64,000 nucleotides of DNA from Terebella lapidaria. Its lineage: Eukaryota; Annelida; Polychaeta; Terebellida; Terebellidae. The notes beneath the pieces were generated by a model, which was given only the letters and a program-made list of their open reading frames with translations, was not told the DNA's origin and did no database searches. The stretch is taken from positions 32,932,651 to 32,996,650 of the forward strand of contig OX424558.1 in assembly GCA_949152475.1 (NCBI GenBank). Reading direction: 5' to 3'. A program made the position numbers and the translations under genes. Shown one piece after another: positions 45,895 through 57,386 of this stretch (its first letter is position 1; each line of letters begins with the position of its first letter).

Positions 45895-47650
45895 CTTTGT
45901 TATGTTACCGGACCTATGGTCCAATAACTTATTGCCGTGGCGTTGTGTCCGTCGGTCGTCGTCTGTCAGTCGTTTTCTCAAAATCTGTTCAGTAACTGTT
46001 TTTCTTATTGATGCATAATACTCCTCATATATACCCCTGTGACGTGTATAAGTTGCGTTTCCCTTGTATCGCTCGAAGTGGCCCATTTTGGGACCGAACT
46101 CGGCCCAAATGGGACTTTTCCATATTAAATTCTCCTACGCTTTATAATGGGACACATTTTGCCTAATATCTCACTTAATATTGAGATTAGAGTTCATACT
46201 CAATTGTAGACATATAGCAAATGATATATGCTGAATATTCTCGTGACACTGAAGTTGACCTCTGATCTCAGTTTCAAGGTCAGAGCACAAAATGGCGAAT
46301 ACCCGCTTATTATCGACTTTACAGCTTAGAATCAATCGTGGACATATAGGAAATGATATATACTGAATATTGTTGTGACCTTGAATTTGACCTTTGACCC
46401 AATTTTCAAGGTTACTGGACAAAATGGCTAATATCTAGTTGATTATCGACTTTACAGCTTAGGAATCAATTATGAACATATAGGAAATGATATAGTCTGA
46501 AAATTGTCGTGACCTTGAATTTGACTGTTGACCTCATTTTCAAAGTCACAGGACAAAATGGCTAATATCTCACTTATTATCGATTTTATAGCTTCGGGAT
46601 CAATTGTGGACATATAGAAAAATGTTATACGCTGAATATTCTAGTGATCCTGAATTTGACCTCTGACCTCATTTCCAAGGTCAAATGGCTAATATCTCAA
46701 TTATCATCGACTTTACAGCTTAGGAATCAGTTGTGAACATATAGGAAATGATATATTCCTGAATGTTGTCATGACCTTGAATTTAACCTTTGACCTAATT
46801 TTCAATGTGACAGGACAAAATGATCAATATCTCGCTTATCATCAACTTTACAGCTTAGGAATCAATTATGAACATATAGGAAATGATACATACAGATTAT
46901 TGTCGTGACCTTGATTTTGACCTTTGACCTAAATTTCAAGGTCACAGGACAAAATGACTAATATTTCGTTTATTATTGACTTTACAACTCAGGAATCAAT
47001 TGTGAATATATAGAAAATGATATATGCTGAATATTGTCATGACCTTGAATTCAACCTTTCACCTCATTTTCAAAGTCGAAGGACAAAATATCTTGCTCCT
47101 CTGACTTTATGGCTTGGAAACCATTTGGACATATAGAAAATGATATACACTGAATATGTTGATGACCTTGAATTTGACCTTGAACTTATTTTCAAGGTCA
47201 GAGCACACAATGGTTAATAACTCGCTTATTATCGTCTTTGCAGCTGTGGAATCCATAGTGAACATATAAGAAATGAAATAGGCTGAATATTTTAGTGACC
47301 TTGAATTTGCCCTCTAACCTTCCAGGTCAGAAAACAAAATGGTTGATATCTCGCTTATTATCGACTTTACAGCTTAGGAATTATTTGTGAACATAGATGA
47401 AATGATATATGCTGAATAGTTTTCATGATTTTGAACTTGACTTCTGACCTCATGTTCAAGGTCAGAACCCAAAATGGCTAATATGTCACTCATTGTCGAC
47501 TTTACAGCTTAGGAATCAATCATGAACATATTGGAAATGATACATGCTGAACATTCTCATGATGTTGAATTGGCCAATGACCTTATTTTCAAGGTCACAG
47601 GACAAAACGCTAATATCTAAAACATATATTGTCCGGTAACCTTTCCTTTC
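45895..47650 (+). mobile_element. GGTTACC-family element, copy 6 (longest array)
   Basis: The head is ATGTTACCGGACCTATGGTC (45,902), then the GCCGTGGCGTTGTGTCC segment, a shortened body, and about eleven 134-bp minisatellite units from 46,190 to 47,600. The tail is ATATTGTCCGGTAACCTTTCC (47,625). It lies within the proposed large intron of the cGAS-like gene. Confidence 0.8.
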
Positions 47651-48714
47651 ATTTTTAAAGAGTATGGTCCAATCTTTCTGAAAATTTGGGAAAAGATGCA
47701 TCAAAATAAATCAAGAAGGAAATATTATTTTTTATTCTAAATTTTTTCTCAAAGTGGCGGCCGTTTTCGTCAAAAAATGCTCAATTTTGAACTTTGGCAC
47801 CATTTTCTCTAAATGTCTGATCAGTTTTGAGATTTTTGTTTCGAAAGATTCCTCTTATATACTTTTGTGACATGTATAAGTTTTGTTGCCCTTGAATCGC
47901 TGACCTCCAGGTGGCGGCCACTTTGAATTTTTGTCGAGTCAGCGAAAAACAAAAATTCACCCAAAATTGCATTACTATCCATTTGGGCCATTCCCAGGAG
48001 AAACGTTTTTTCACCCTTTGAAAAAAATTATGGACTAAAAATTACGGCTAATTGTTTCCTTGATAATGGGAGGTGCCAGAACTGTACTCAAATAACGCTT
48101 GATGCTAGAGTTTAGAAATTCGCACTTTCAATTGGGAAGTCATATATGGCGATTTGGTGGTGACCTTGAATTTGACCTTTGATGACCTTGAGAGGTCAAA
48201 ACAGTCATTTTGGGGTCAAAAAACGCCCAGATTTGCCCCTACAGATGAAATGTTTATAGATAGAGCTTATGTCTGCATAATAAGAATATGTGAGTCATAT
48301 GGAACAACTGATGATGATCTTGAGCTTGACCTCTTATGACCGTGGAAGCTAAATGGTCGACGTGAAATGTGTAGAATAAACACTTGCATGTACAGGGTAG
48401 GGTTGTGTATAAGCTTACAAGAAGTCATGTATTTATGGTACTTATTTTGGTGACCTTGAACTTGACCTTAAATTACCTTGAAGACCAAATCTCAAAATCT
48501 TGCCTGACCTGGCATGTGTAAATTGGCCTCTACAGACAAAATATTTGTTGATAGAGCTTATATGTTTGTATTATGAACATACATAAAGTCATATGCAGCA
48601 TACCTGATGGTGACATTGCAGTTCACAAAGATGACCTTGATTGGTAAATCTCAAGGTCATATGTCACCTGCAATGCTTAAGACCAAAATTGTCTGGTAAC
48701 CCTTGGGCTAATTT
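47651..48714 (+). mobile_element. GGTTACC-family body, copy 7
   Basis: The body follows the previous tail directly: ATCTTTCTGAAAATTTGGGA, GTGGCGGCCGTTTTCG, TCTGATCAGTTTTGAG, the GTCAGCGAAAAAC segment, then wide-spaced GACCTTGAA motifs. The tail is ATTGTCTGGTAACCCTTGGG at 48,688. Its left head is missing. Confidence 0.65.
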
Positions 48715-49893
48715 TTAGGTTACCATACCTTTGGTTCAATAACCTATTGCCATGGCGTTGCGTCTGTCCACATGTCTGCAATTTTACACAAAAATACCTA
48801 AAATATTCTCAGTATAGACTTTTTTAGTTTGTTAATTTTTGCATTTTTTTTTCAAAATGGCGGCCATTTTCGTCAAAAAATGCCTACTTTTGGACTTTGG
48901 CAGCCATTTTCTCAAAATCTGTTCAGTAACTTTTTTTCTTATTGAAGCATAACATTCCTCATATATACTCCTATGACGTGTGTAAGTTTCGTTGCCTTTG
49001 AATTGCTCGAAGTGGGCCATTTAGGCCCAAACTCGGCTCAAATCGAACTTCCCCATGTGACATTGCAGTTCACAAAGATGACCTTGATTGGTGAATCTCA
49101 AGGTCATATGTCACCTGCATTGTTTGAAGTCATAGTAGCAAGGTACCATTATATGGTTTTATTCCTGTTCAGATAAAGGCATTGTGGACATTTGGTGATA
49201 AAATAGATGTTCGCGTTAATTGGTAAATAATAACAGCGACATATAACCGAGTATATTGAGCCGGTATTGCAATCGCCTGCTCATGCCGATGAAAAAATAG
49301 CTTCGGCAGTTTCCGTAATCGTGACGTCAGTTGAGGCAAAATGTGCTTTGATGGCTGGCCAAAAACGTAAAACACGTAATTTGGGCGGTCAGCTCAAAGA
49401 TAGAAAACCACTCCAAAATACATGAGATTCAAAAGAAATCACGTGAAAACCAACAAATACTGGACATCTTGCAGTTCAACAAACCTCCCTTCTGGGAGAA
49501 TGAATAGTACTGATTCTAAATATCAAGACAAGAAATGCTGTATTCCAACCATCTCACCCGTTCACTTGAATTGTCAAACATACACAACGAGAATGAATAT
49601 ATGTGACATGCAGTTTACCTTGCTGGCTACATGTACTTTCAGTACTGCCTCAAATGACGTCACAAACCACGTGGCCCATACTAAAATCGTGATCAAAATG
49701 TTCGGCAATTTACGGAAGGAGTGCCTATTTGATTCAAAATCTCGAAACCCATTGACTGTATTTGTAAAATTCGTTCGAATTTACAGATAACTATTCATAA
49801 TGGACTAAATGAAAAGCACTTTCATTGGCATGCTACTAGATCTTCAAAACCAAAATTGTCCGGTAACCTATCTTAGCCCTTGGACTAATTAGG
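48715..49893 (+). mobile_element. GGTTACC-family element, copy 8
   Basis: The head is TTTTTAGGTTACCATACC with CAATAACCTATTGCCATGG (48,712-48,755) and the tail TTGTCCGGTAACCTATCTTA then GCCCTTGGACTAA (49,854-49,888). There is no minisatellite array; instead about 800 bp of other AT-rich sequence fills the centre (49,060-49,850). The open frame at 49,422-49,790 in it resembles no family I know. Confidence 0.6.
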
Positions 49894-50715
49894 CATCCCG
49901 ATTGAAAATCGGGAGGCCTTGTCTTTTGTCTGTTTTTTTTTCTTCTGCCGTTGGTTTCCGGGCGATAACTTTAGTTTTGCCTTGATGTTTCCTTGCCAAA
50001 TTTTCACTACTGGTCAGAAATGATATGTGATATGATGATATATAAATATAAAATATAAATATAATAAATGATATATATTCTTTTTGAGCCGGATCCGAGG
50101 TCCGTGAGGTCGGTGAGGATGAAATCTAGGTTGATTCTTGAGACTTAGTTTCCGGACGATAACTCAAAAAGTATTTATGCCATGGCTGCAAATCATTTCA
50201 TAGTGGTTCATATAAAACCAGGGAATAACCCTATTGATTTTGGGATCAATCCGTCAATTGACCTTTGACCTAGAGCTCGAAAGAATTCTTGCTGATTCAT
50301 GTGTGTAGGTAAGAATGAGAGCTCATCAGACAGTTTCTTACCATTCAAAGTTAAGGTTGATCAAAACCACAGTTTCTTATCATCTTGGCATCTTGGCCCA
50401 CCAGATATTTGCCACCCAAAAAGAATGGACAATTAATCAGCCAATATCATTCAGAATACTAGTATACTTAATCAGGATGTTCCGTAATATTCTTCGGGTG
50501 CTCTTGTGAAATGTAAGATGATAGGTAACTATATCGCTCTGTCATCTTGGCCAAATTTTCGATTTCAAAACTTATACAACAATACAGCGGAATTTCCACA
50601 TTCATATTATAAGCAAAGCCAAACGTTTCCCAGCTAACTAAACATTGATGATTTGGTCACTGCATGTGAAAAAGAGTTGAATAACAAAACATTTAAACAA
50701 TACATGTTTCTAAAT
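49894..50715. other. Second repeat family with a terminal hairpin; no gene
   Basis: It starts with a hairpin: GGCATCCCGATT, a four-base loop region, then AATCGGGAGGCC (49,891-49,918). It continues with TTTCCGGGCGATAACTTTAG and, at 50,149, the related TTTCCGGACGATAACTCAAA. GTCAATTGACCTTTGACCTAG lies at 50,252. No coding evidence. Confidence 0.5.
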
Positions 50716-50988
50716 GTACACACATTATGAACAGAGCAAATCATTCCCTAAGCCTGACCAGCACAGCACTAGGCTCCGCCCTCTCAGGCAGCCCTGTTTA
50801 GTCATGCCTGACAAATGATGCAGCTGTGAAGCCATCCTGTCCAGCATTATGCTAGGCTCACATCCATGCACACCCCCTCATCGTCTCATCGTAAGAAAAC
50901 AATAGTTGGTTATATGTAATGAGCCAACATACATCACACAGCAGGCTTAGGGAATGATTTGCCCTGTTCATAATGTGTGTACATTTAC
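50716..50988. repeat. Inverted repeat with ~43-bp arms
   Basis: ACACATTATGAACAGAGCAA... at 50,719-50,758 is the near-perfect reverse complement of GCAGGCTTAGGGAATGATTT... at 50,940-50,984. About 180 bp separates the arms. It borders the 3' side of a gag remnant and could be a foldback MITE or a local inversion. Confidence 0.75.
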
Positions 50989-50991
50989 AAT

Positions 50992-51600
50992 CTATGTCTC
51001 CAACTTCTGTCTTGGTGACCATTGTCTCAGGCGAGCAACGTCGTTGAAACGATTGAACCACACTCTCCATGATTCTTTACCGGTGAACGCAGGTATCTTG
51101 GAATTGACAGTGTTTCTGTTGTTTTGATGCACTGGTCTCCTGTAGTTGTCAGATTCGATGGCTGAATTTTCGCTTCTGTCGGTAGGAACTTCCTCAGAAG
51201 ATGAGCTACTATCTTGATATTGACTGTAACCTCTGCCCTGTCTTCGGCGAAAAGCTGGTGGCCTGTTGTTTACATTCTGTAAAGACAAATTTTCCATCAG
51301 CCTTGTGCTACTCTCGGCATAATGCTGTACTACTTCCATGACGTTTTTCATGTCGGATCGAAGATTCCCAACTGTCTCCTGGATATTCTCTCCACACTCA
51401 TTTGGAATCATTGGTCGGTATTCAGATGTGCGATCCATGCTGGTTTGGTCGCCAGCTGCAGACATTGAAAGTTGGTCACACTCCATTGCTTGCTTGTGTA
51501 CTTTTTTCGACTTTGACCTTGTGCCTATGCCACCCTCCATTCCCAAATTTCAATCACTGGATACCTATCACAATCAAGGTATCCCACTTCTGACACCAGA
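50992..51600 (-). mobile_element. Gypsy-type LTR retrotransposon fragment: primer site and gag (fossil)
   Basis: The primer-binding-like sequence TGGTGTCAGAAGTGGGAT lies at 51,581-51,598 on the minus strand and is directly followed by a gag-like frame (51,546-50,992). That frame has a coiled, acidic N-terminal part and a C-terminal block IPAFTGKESWRVWFNRFNDV, the conserved start of Ty3/Gypsy capsid. No pol domain is present in the window, so it is broken and partial. The family is Ty3/Gypsy; its age cannot be judged without a second LTR. Confidence 0.7.
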
Positions 51601-51614
51601 AAAACTCTATGTAA

Positions 51615-54195
51615 CGACTATGCCGATAAATATAATCTTCTTGGCTATAAATTGAACGTTAATCATCACAGGCAGAGCCCGAGCGTGGTTTTTGTGGAAA
51701 TATAGGGTGGATGTGTGTCTATGTTGGACGAAAGTAGAATTTCTCAAATTTCTGCTCGTTACGGTTTGCGTTATCTTCTCTTTGTTGCTATTCCATCATT
51801 CACAAGCTTTACTCTTTCAATACATATTTGTTCACCAGTTTGAAGTCCATAAAAACAATGTGTGTACAGTTTAATATTTTATTGAACGAACACAACTTCA
51901 CAGTTCCACAACATCAGAATCAGTGGGGCATTACATGCCAGTCAGTACTTATTGTTCAACAAACAAATCAACAATTGGCTCTGATACCCGGGATATAGGG
52001 GCCTAGTGATCAGTTTATGTTACTGATTAACACCATTGAAACTTCACTCGTTATCAAAAATAACACTTGAGATCAATCAATCACTCAAGTTAAATATTAT
52101 TTCTTACTCAGACTAGCTCACAAATAGGTTAATTCTTCACTTGGGATCAATTCAAATCACCCAAGACTTGTTTCACTTCAATTTAGTATAACTATGTGCT
52201 CTGATATAATTCCAGAATAGTTCTATTTGAATTATAATTCTTCACTTGGGATCAATTCAAATCACCCAAGACTTGTTTCACTTCAATTTTAGTATAACTT
52301 TGTGCTCTGATATAATCCCAGAATAGTTCTATTTGAATTATAATTCTTCACTTGGGATCAATTCAAATCACCCAAGACTTGTTTCACTTCAATTTTAGTA
52401 TAACTATGTGCTCTGATATAATTCCAGAATAGTTCTATTTGAATTATAATTCTTCACTTGGGATCAATTCAAATCACCCAAGACTTGTTTCACTTCAATT
52501 TTAGTATAACTATGTGCTCTGATATAATTCCAGAATAGTTCTATTTGAATTATAATTCTTCACTTGGGATCAATTCAAATCACCCAAGACTTGTTTCACT
52601 TCAATTTTAGTATAACTTTGTGCTCTGATATAATTCCAGAATAGTTTTATTTGAATTATAATTCTTCACTTGGGATCAATTCAAATCACCCAAGACTTGT
52701 TTCACTTCAATTTTAGTATAACTTTGTGCTCTGATATAATTCCAGAATAGTTCTATTTGAATTATAATTCTTCACTTGGGATCAATTCAAATCACCCAAG
52801 ACTTGTTTCACTTCAATTTTAGTATAACTTTGTGCTTTGATATGATTCCAGAATAGTTCTATTTGAATTATAATTCTTCACTTGGGATCAATTCAAATCA
52901 CCCAAGACTTGTTTCACATCAATTTTAGTATAACTTTGTGCTCTGATATAATTCCAGAATAGTTCTATTTGAATTATATTTCTTCACTTGGGATCAATTC
53001 AAATCACCCAAGACTTTCAAATATAAATAAGTCTACAACTTCGTGCTCAGATTTATTTCCGAATACAGGAGCCTTACTGCTTCACTCGAGTTCAAACGAA
53101 ATCACTCAAGACTTTGATTGTTAGTCTGTGAATCGATTAATATGTGCTAGAGATCATTATCACTCTGGTGATAGATTTGAATGAAAATACATGATAATTC
53201 TGCACTTTATGAGCTCTTTTACGAGAACTTGCGAGCACTTTACTAGGTCTCCATTGGCAATCAATTAAGGTGCACTAGAGATCATTATCACTCTAGGAAT
53301 GAATTCAATAGAATATGTGAGTCTATATGCCCATTCCGGCTTTGACCAAAACTCCACAAATTCTTCACGAAGACTTTACGAGCACTTTACGAGCACTTTG
53401 CAAGCACTTCATGAGGACATTGCGAGCACTTTAAATAGGCCCCAAGGCTGGGCCTAACTCACGTATACTTTCACCATACAAAATAGTTCCTACTTTGAAA
53501 TTCTTTAAACAGCTGAAAAGCACTTTGTGATTCCTAAATTACATCAAGATCATTCAGAAACACACACAGAAATTGTTTGGTAATACTCTGGTAAAATTAC
53601 AAAGGCAAATAATGATATTTGCCTGAAACCAGTGACTGGACTGCAAAGATTACTACGCAGAGACAAACGTCTGAAATATCCACATTTCAGTCAGTTAAAA
53701 TAGCAATTATACATCGAAATTGCTATAAATTAATATCTCTGGATACATATGAAGACGATATACAGTATTGATCATAACGCGAACGTTACAAACGCGCCCC
53801 AAATCTGAAAAGAATGACATTTCCATGGGTCTGTGAAACAGTCTATCTTCAGGAAGTTGCTTGAATCTGAGCGGCCAGAATGAAAACATGTGGCCCAAAA
53901 TACGTGAAATCGATCTAATTCTACAAGATGCTGAAGATACCACTTGAAATAAACAATATCCGTTGTTGATTTATCAAAACAGAGCACTGTACAATCAGTG
54001 GGTGGTGTTTTAAAGGTGCTGACACGTAGTTAAATGCTAAGTAAACCAGGCGACAAAGGGGTCATTTGTGGTTCGAATGCTTGGGACATTGGAATACATG
54101 AATGACTGTTAGAATACTCGGTCGTGGCCATATGTGCTATTCAAATAAGTTAATTTAAGTTAGTTAAACCCACCAACCAGGCCCTACACACAACA
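51615..54195 (-). mobile_element. Probable long LTR of the Gypsy-type element (fossil)
   Basis: This lies directly upstream of the primer site on the minus strand, where a 5' LTR is expected. The inner edge ends in TTACA near 51,615, and a TGTAGGGCCTGG start lies near 54,190 on the minus strand. At about 2.6 kb it would be long, and it contains the 106-bp minisatellite. The partner LTR is not in the window, so the boundaries are tentative. Confidence 0.35.
52130..53020 (+). repeat. 106-bp minisatellite, about nine copies
   Basis: Each unit contains TTCTTCACTTGGGATCAATT, AATCACCCAAGACTTG, TTTAGTATAACT and GATATAATTCCAGAATAG. Copies differ by only a few bases, so the array is recently homogenised. 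More diverged relatives continue to about 53,450 (ATCACTCAAGACTTT; repeated GCGAGCACTTT and CTAGAGATCATTATCACTC motifs). Confidence 0.92.
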
Positions 54196-54979
54196 AATAC
54201 TGATACACTAACTTTCTAACTCTGAAACTTTGCCAGTACGTGAATTATGACAATATCGCTGGAGAATGCAAAATTGTATGTTACAGGTCTGGATCTATAC
54301 AGTTCTGTCTCAATAGAAACAACATTGCTAAATTTTACAGCTCAATATTGAGCGTCAAGGTCAAAGGAGAGGTCAAAATCAAAGTCGCAATAAATCTGCT
54401 TGTATTATTCATTATTAATTTCTCTTATTAATTTTGTATTTTTCAATAGTCAAGTCCCCGTCATTTGCTATAGGATCAATGGTCATACGATCCAAATTCC
54501 CTATAATAGTCCAAGGTCGACAATGTAAGGATAATCAGTAATGATCACCGATTCATTATATTTCAAGCAGTAGTAATTCCGAAACCACTGGCGATATTCA
54601 ATAGAATATTGAACATACAGTATGCAGTATAAATCTTAGAGAGCTTGCGAAATCAGGTTGGTCAGTACCAAGAATTGACGTTGTGGTCCAAAATAAGGTC
54701 AAAACAGAAAAGTTGCAAGAATCATTACCTTTATCAATTATTATTTCTCCCATGATACATATATTTTTTTATGGCTAATTCCCAATCCTTTGACATATGA
54801 CCAATGGTCGTACGACGAAAATCCCCGATTATCGTCCTGGTCGAAAATGTAAGGGTCATCAGCTTTGTTTTTAGTAACTAACTCTGAAGGGGCGAGGGTC
54901 TGCAATCTCTGATTGTCTCGTTTGGCTTGTTACAGCATGCTGTGAACCCCTTTCATTACTTCTAACTTCAAATCAGAGT
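54196..54979. other. No gene; degenerate direct repeat
   Basis: Two diverged copies about 320 bp apart share TGGTCATACGA/TGGTCGTACGA, then a CCCTATAATAGTCC or CCCGATTATCGTCC run, and AATGTAAGG (about 54,480-54,530 and 54,806-54,855). Nothing coding is seen. Confidence 0.5.
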
Positions 54980-55745
54980 AAAAATAGAAGTTTTAGTGAA
55001 CATTTTGACCCCGCTTCAATTTTATCAATTTCAAATACAGTTTTGGTTAACTTTCAGTTGGAGTTTCAAGTTTGAACCCAATTTGGACCATAATTCGTGT
55101 AAAAACAGAGCTTTTTGTGAAGTTTTTTCTGGCTCCAAGTTCATCATCTTGAAATGCAGTTTTGGTTAACATTCAATTGGAATTTTAACTCTGGACCAAA
55201 CTTGGTATATTTTTGGGGTGAAAATAGAACTTTTGATGAAAAGTTTGATTCTACTTAAATTTCATCATATTCAAATGCAGTTCAACGTTTTGATGTAATT
55301 TTAACTTGAAACCAAATTTGGCACATATTTTGATTGAAAATATAACATATGGTGAAAAATTCAAACTGGCTCCAATTTCGTCATCTTCAGATGCAGTTTT
55401 GGTCAATTTTCACTTGGAATTTCTACTTGGAACCAAGTTTGTCAAATACTTTGAGTAGAAATATAACTTTTGATGAAAGGTTTGATCTGGCTCCAATTTC
55501 GTCATCTTGAGATGCAGTTTTGGTCAACCTTCACTTTGAATTTCAACCTAAAACCAAATCTGGCACATTTTTTTTATGTAAGATAATACTTATGGTGAAA
55601 AGTTCAATCTGGGTCCAATTTCGTCATCTTGAAATGCGGATTTGGTCAGCCTTCACTTGGAATTTCCACTTCAAATTGAATCTGTCAAATATTTTGAGTT
55701 GAAACATAACTTTTGGTGAAAAGTTCGATCTGGCTATACTTTCCA
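54980..55745 (+). repeat. ~120-bp degenerate tandem repeat, about six copies
   Basis: Units share CCAATTTCGTCATCTT, ATGCAGTTTTGGTCAA, TTCACTTGGAATTTC and TTTTGGTGAAAAGTTC blocks at about 120-bp spacing (clear at 55,373, 55,493 and 55,616). They are older and more diverged than the 106-bp array. Confidence 0.8.
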
Positions 55746-57386
55746 TCAACTTATTGAAAATTGTCAAAATAGAAGAAAATGACCTTCAATGACCTTGAAA
55801 GGTCAAAGCAGCAATTTTGGTGAAAAAAAACAAACGGTTGTGGCTAACACTTTACATTTCTCTGGTAGACTTTTTAAACATTTACTATAATTTTTCAGCC
55901 TTATCAGTACTATTTTTGGGGTGAAAGGGATGATAGGGCTGAGGGGACACACCTCATAAGACAACCGGAAAGTGTCTAGCTTTCATACTAAATTGTCTAC
56001 AAACTGGAATCTGTATAGTCTATAAATCACTCAAAGTATTTACTCAAAAATACTCAATAAATATGTCATGTATACGGAGCACGATGAATTAATCTATATT
56101 TTCTAATGAATGATTGTTATTAATACATACAATGGAATATTCAATGATATTTTGTTTGTATTGAACATATTTTTGGCAACAGAGATACACCCACATTGTT
56201 GTCAGTGACTGCAGGGCATCTGTTTGTATAATGAACATATAGAAAGTCTTATGAAACATCTTTCAATCATCTTGAACATGACTTGAGTTGACATTGAGCG
56301 ATGAAATTCAAAGTTATCCCCTTGTGCAAACTGGTCTTTGGATGATTTAATATGGTGATTACTTAGTAATAACGCTTTCCTTATATGGTCAAAATGGAGC
56401 ATCAAAATACAACATTATTTAAAAACTCCCAGTTTCTCTTCCAAATGCACATGTATTACTTTAAAATGTCTCTCTTTTGGTTTGTACAGTTGTAATAGGG
56501 GCATTCTTTTTGTACATGTGAATTTTCATGTTGATTGGAGCTGTTACTGTGCACATGAATTCACATAAACAAACCGGCCCTTTCTGGGAGTTTGCTCCCC
56601 GAGGAATTCGCCTGGTGTCAGCAGCTTATGGTCAAATGCTTGTAGCGTGTGATCTATTCCTACAACATGTGCTGATTTTTTTATATTTTGTAAGTTATAA
56701 ACATTGCTTCAGCATACTGAAATTGTATCAAAATTGATCCTTTTTGAAAATGTTTTCTCTCATAAAACGTTAGAATGGAGTTAAATGGCATTCTTATATA
56801 TGTTCGATAATCTGGTAACCTGTCAATGAGCTACAGTACCCCCCCCCCCCCCTCCTTCGAGAAGAGACGCCCCAACCCCGTAGTGCTAGGCTTAGTTCAA
56901 CATGTAAATGAACCACTCCAGTAAGGCTTCTCCTCCAATGAGACCTCATTTTGTGGCAAAAACGTAGGCCTCATCTGATTCATCTCAGGGAAACCACTGT
57001 ACAATGCCCTTGGTCATGTTCAGATTTTGTGGCACAATGCCTTTCATTTCTCCAGTAACCTCTTTTCTCGCCCTTCGGTTATATTATCTGACAACAAAAA
57101 AGGTCCTGTTAGAATATCAATTAAAATGCAGATATTTCAAATCAAGGTCTTGCTAGACTTGTCTTTTTTCGAGGAAACTTTGGTGTGGTGTCGTAACAAA
57201 AAATTAAGCATGTTGTCACATAAATGTCAAATGTCAAAGGTGTCATGTTACCTAGACAGAATGTTCTACGAAACTTTTGAGAGAAAAAAACAACCACTGT
57301 GGCATATGTCATCACAGCTTTATGTATAAACTTCAGGTTTATAACTCTGCCTGATTGTGCTGTATTTGAAATTAAATATTTTACAG
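55746..57386. other. Repeat-poor end of the large intron; no exon recognised
   Basis: It contains GACCTTGAAAGGTCAAAG at 55,790 and a 15-base C-run at 56,832-56,851. A frame at 56,528-56,737 has no family resemblance. The acceptor of the nucleotidyltransferase exon is at the right edge (ATTAAATATTTTACAG|ATTC). If the first exon at 45.7 kb is correct, this is intron. Confidence 0.5.

Noticed and set aside
49422-49790. 122-codon frame
   Set aside because: No recognisable motif, no splice or promoter context, inside a repeat copy.
52130-53020. CRISPR-like array
   Set aside because: Units are 106 bp and repeat along their whole length with no unique spacers; the context is an animal genome.
56528-56737. 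Possible upstream exon of the cGAS-like gene
   Set aside because: Its hydrophobic peptide resembles no part of the family, and no donor joins it to 57,387 convincingly.
56832-56851. Poly-C run as a functional site
   Set aside because: A simple homopolymer, similar to one at 23,041; likely replication slippage and prone to sequencing error.
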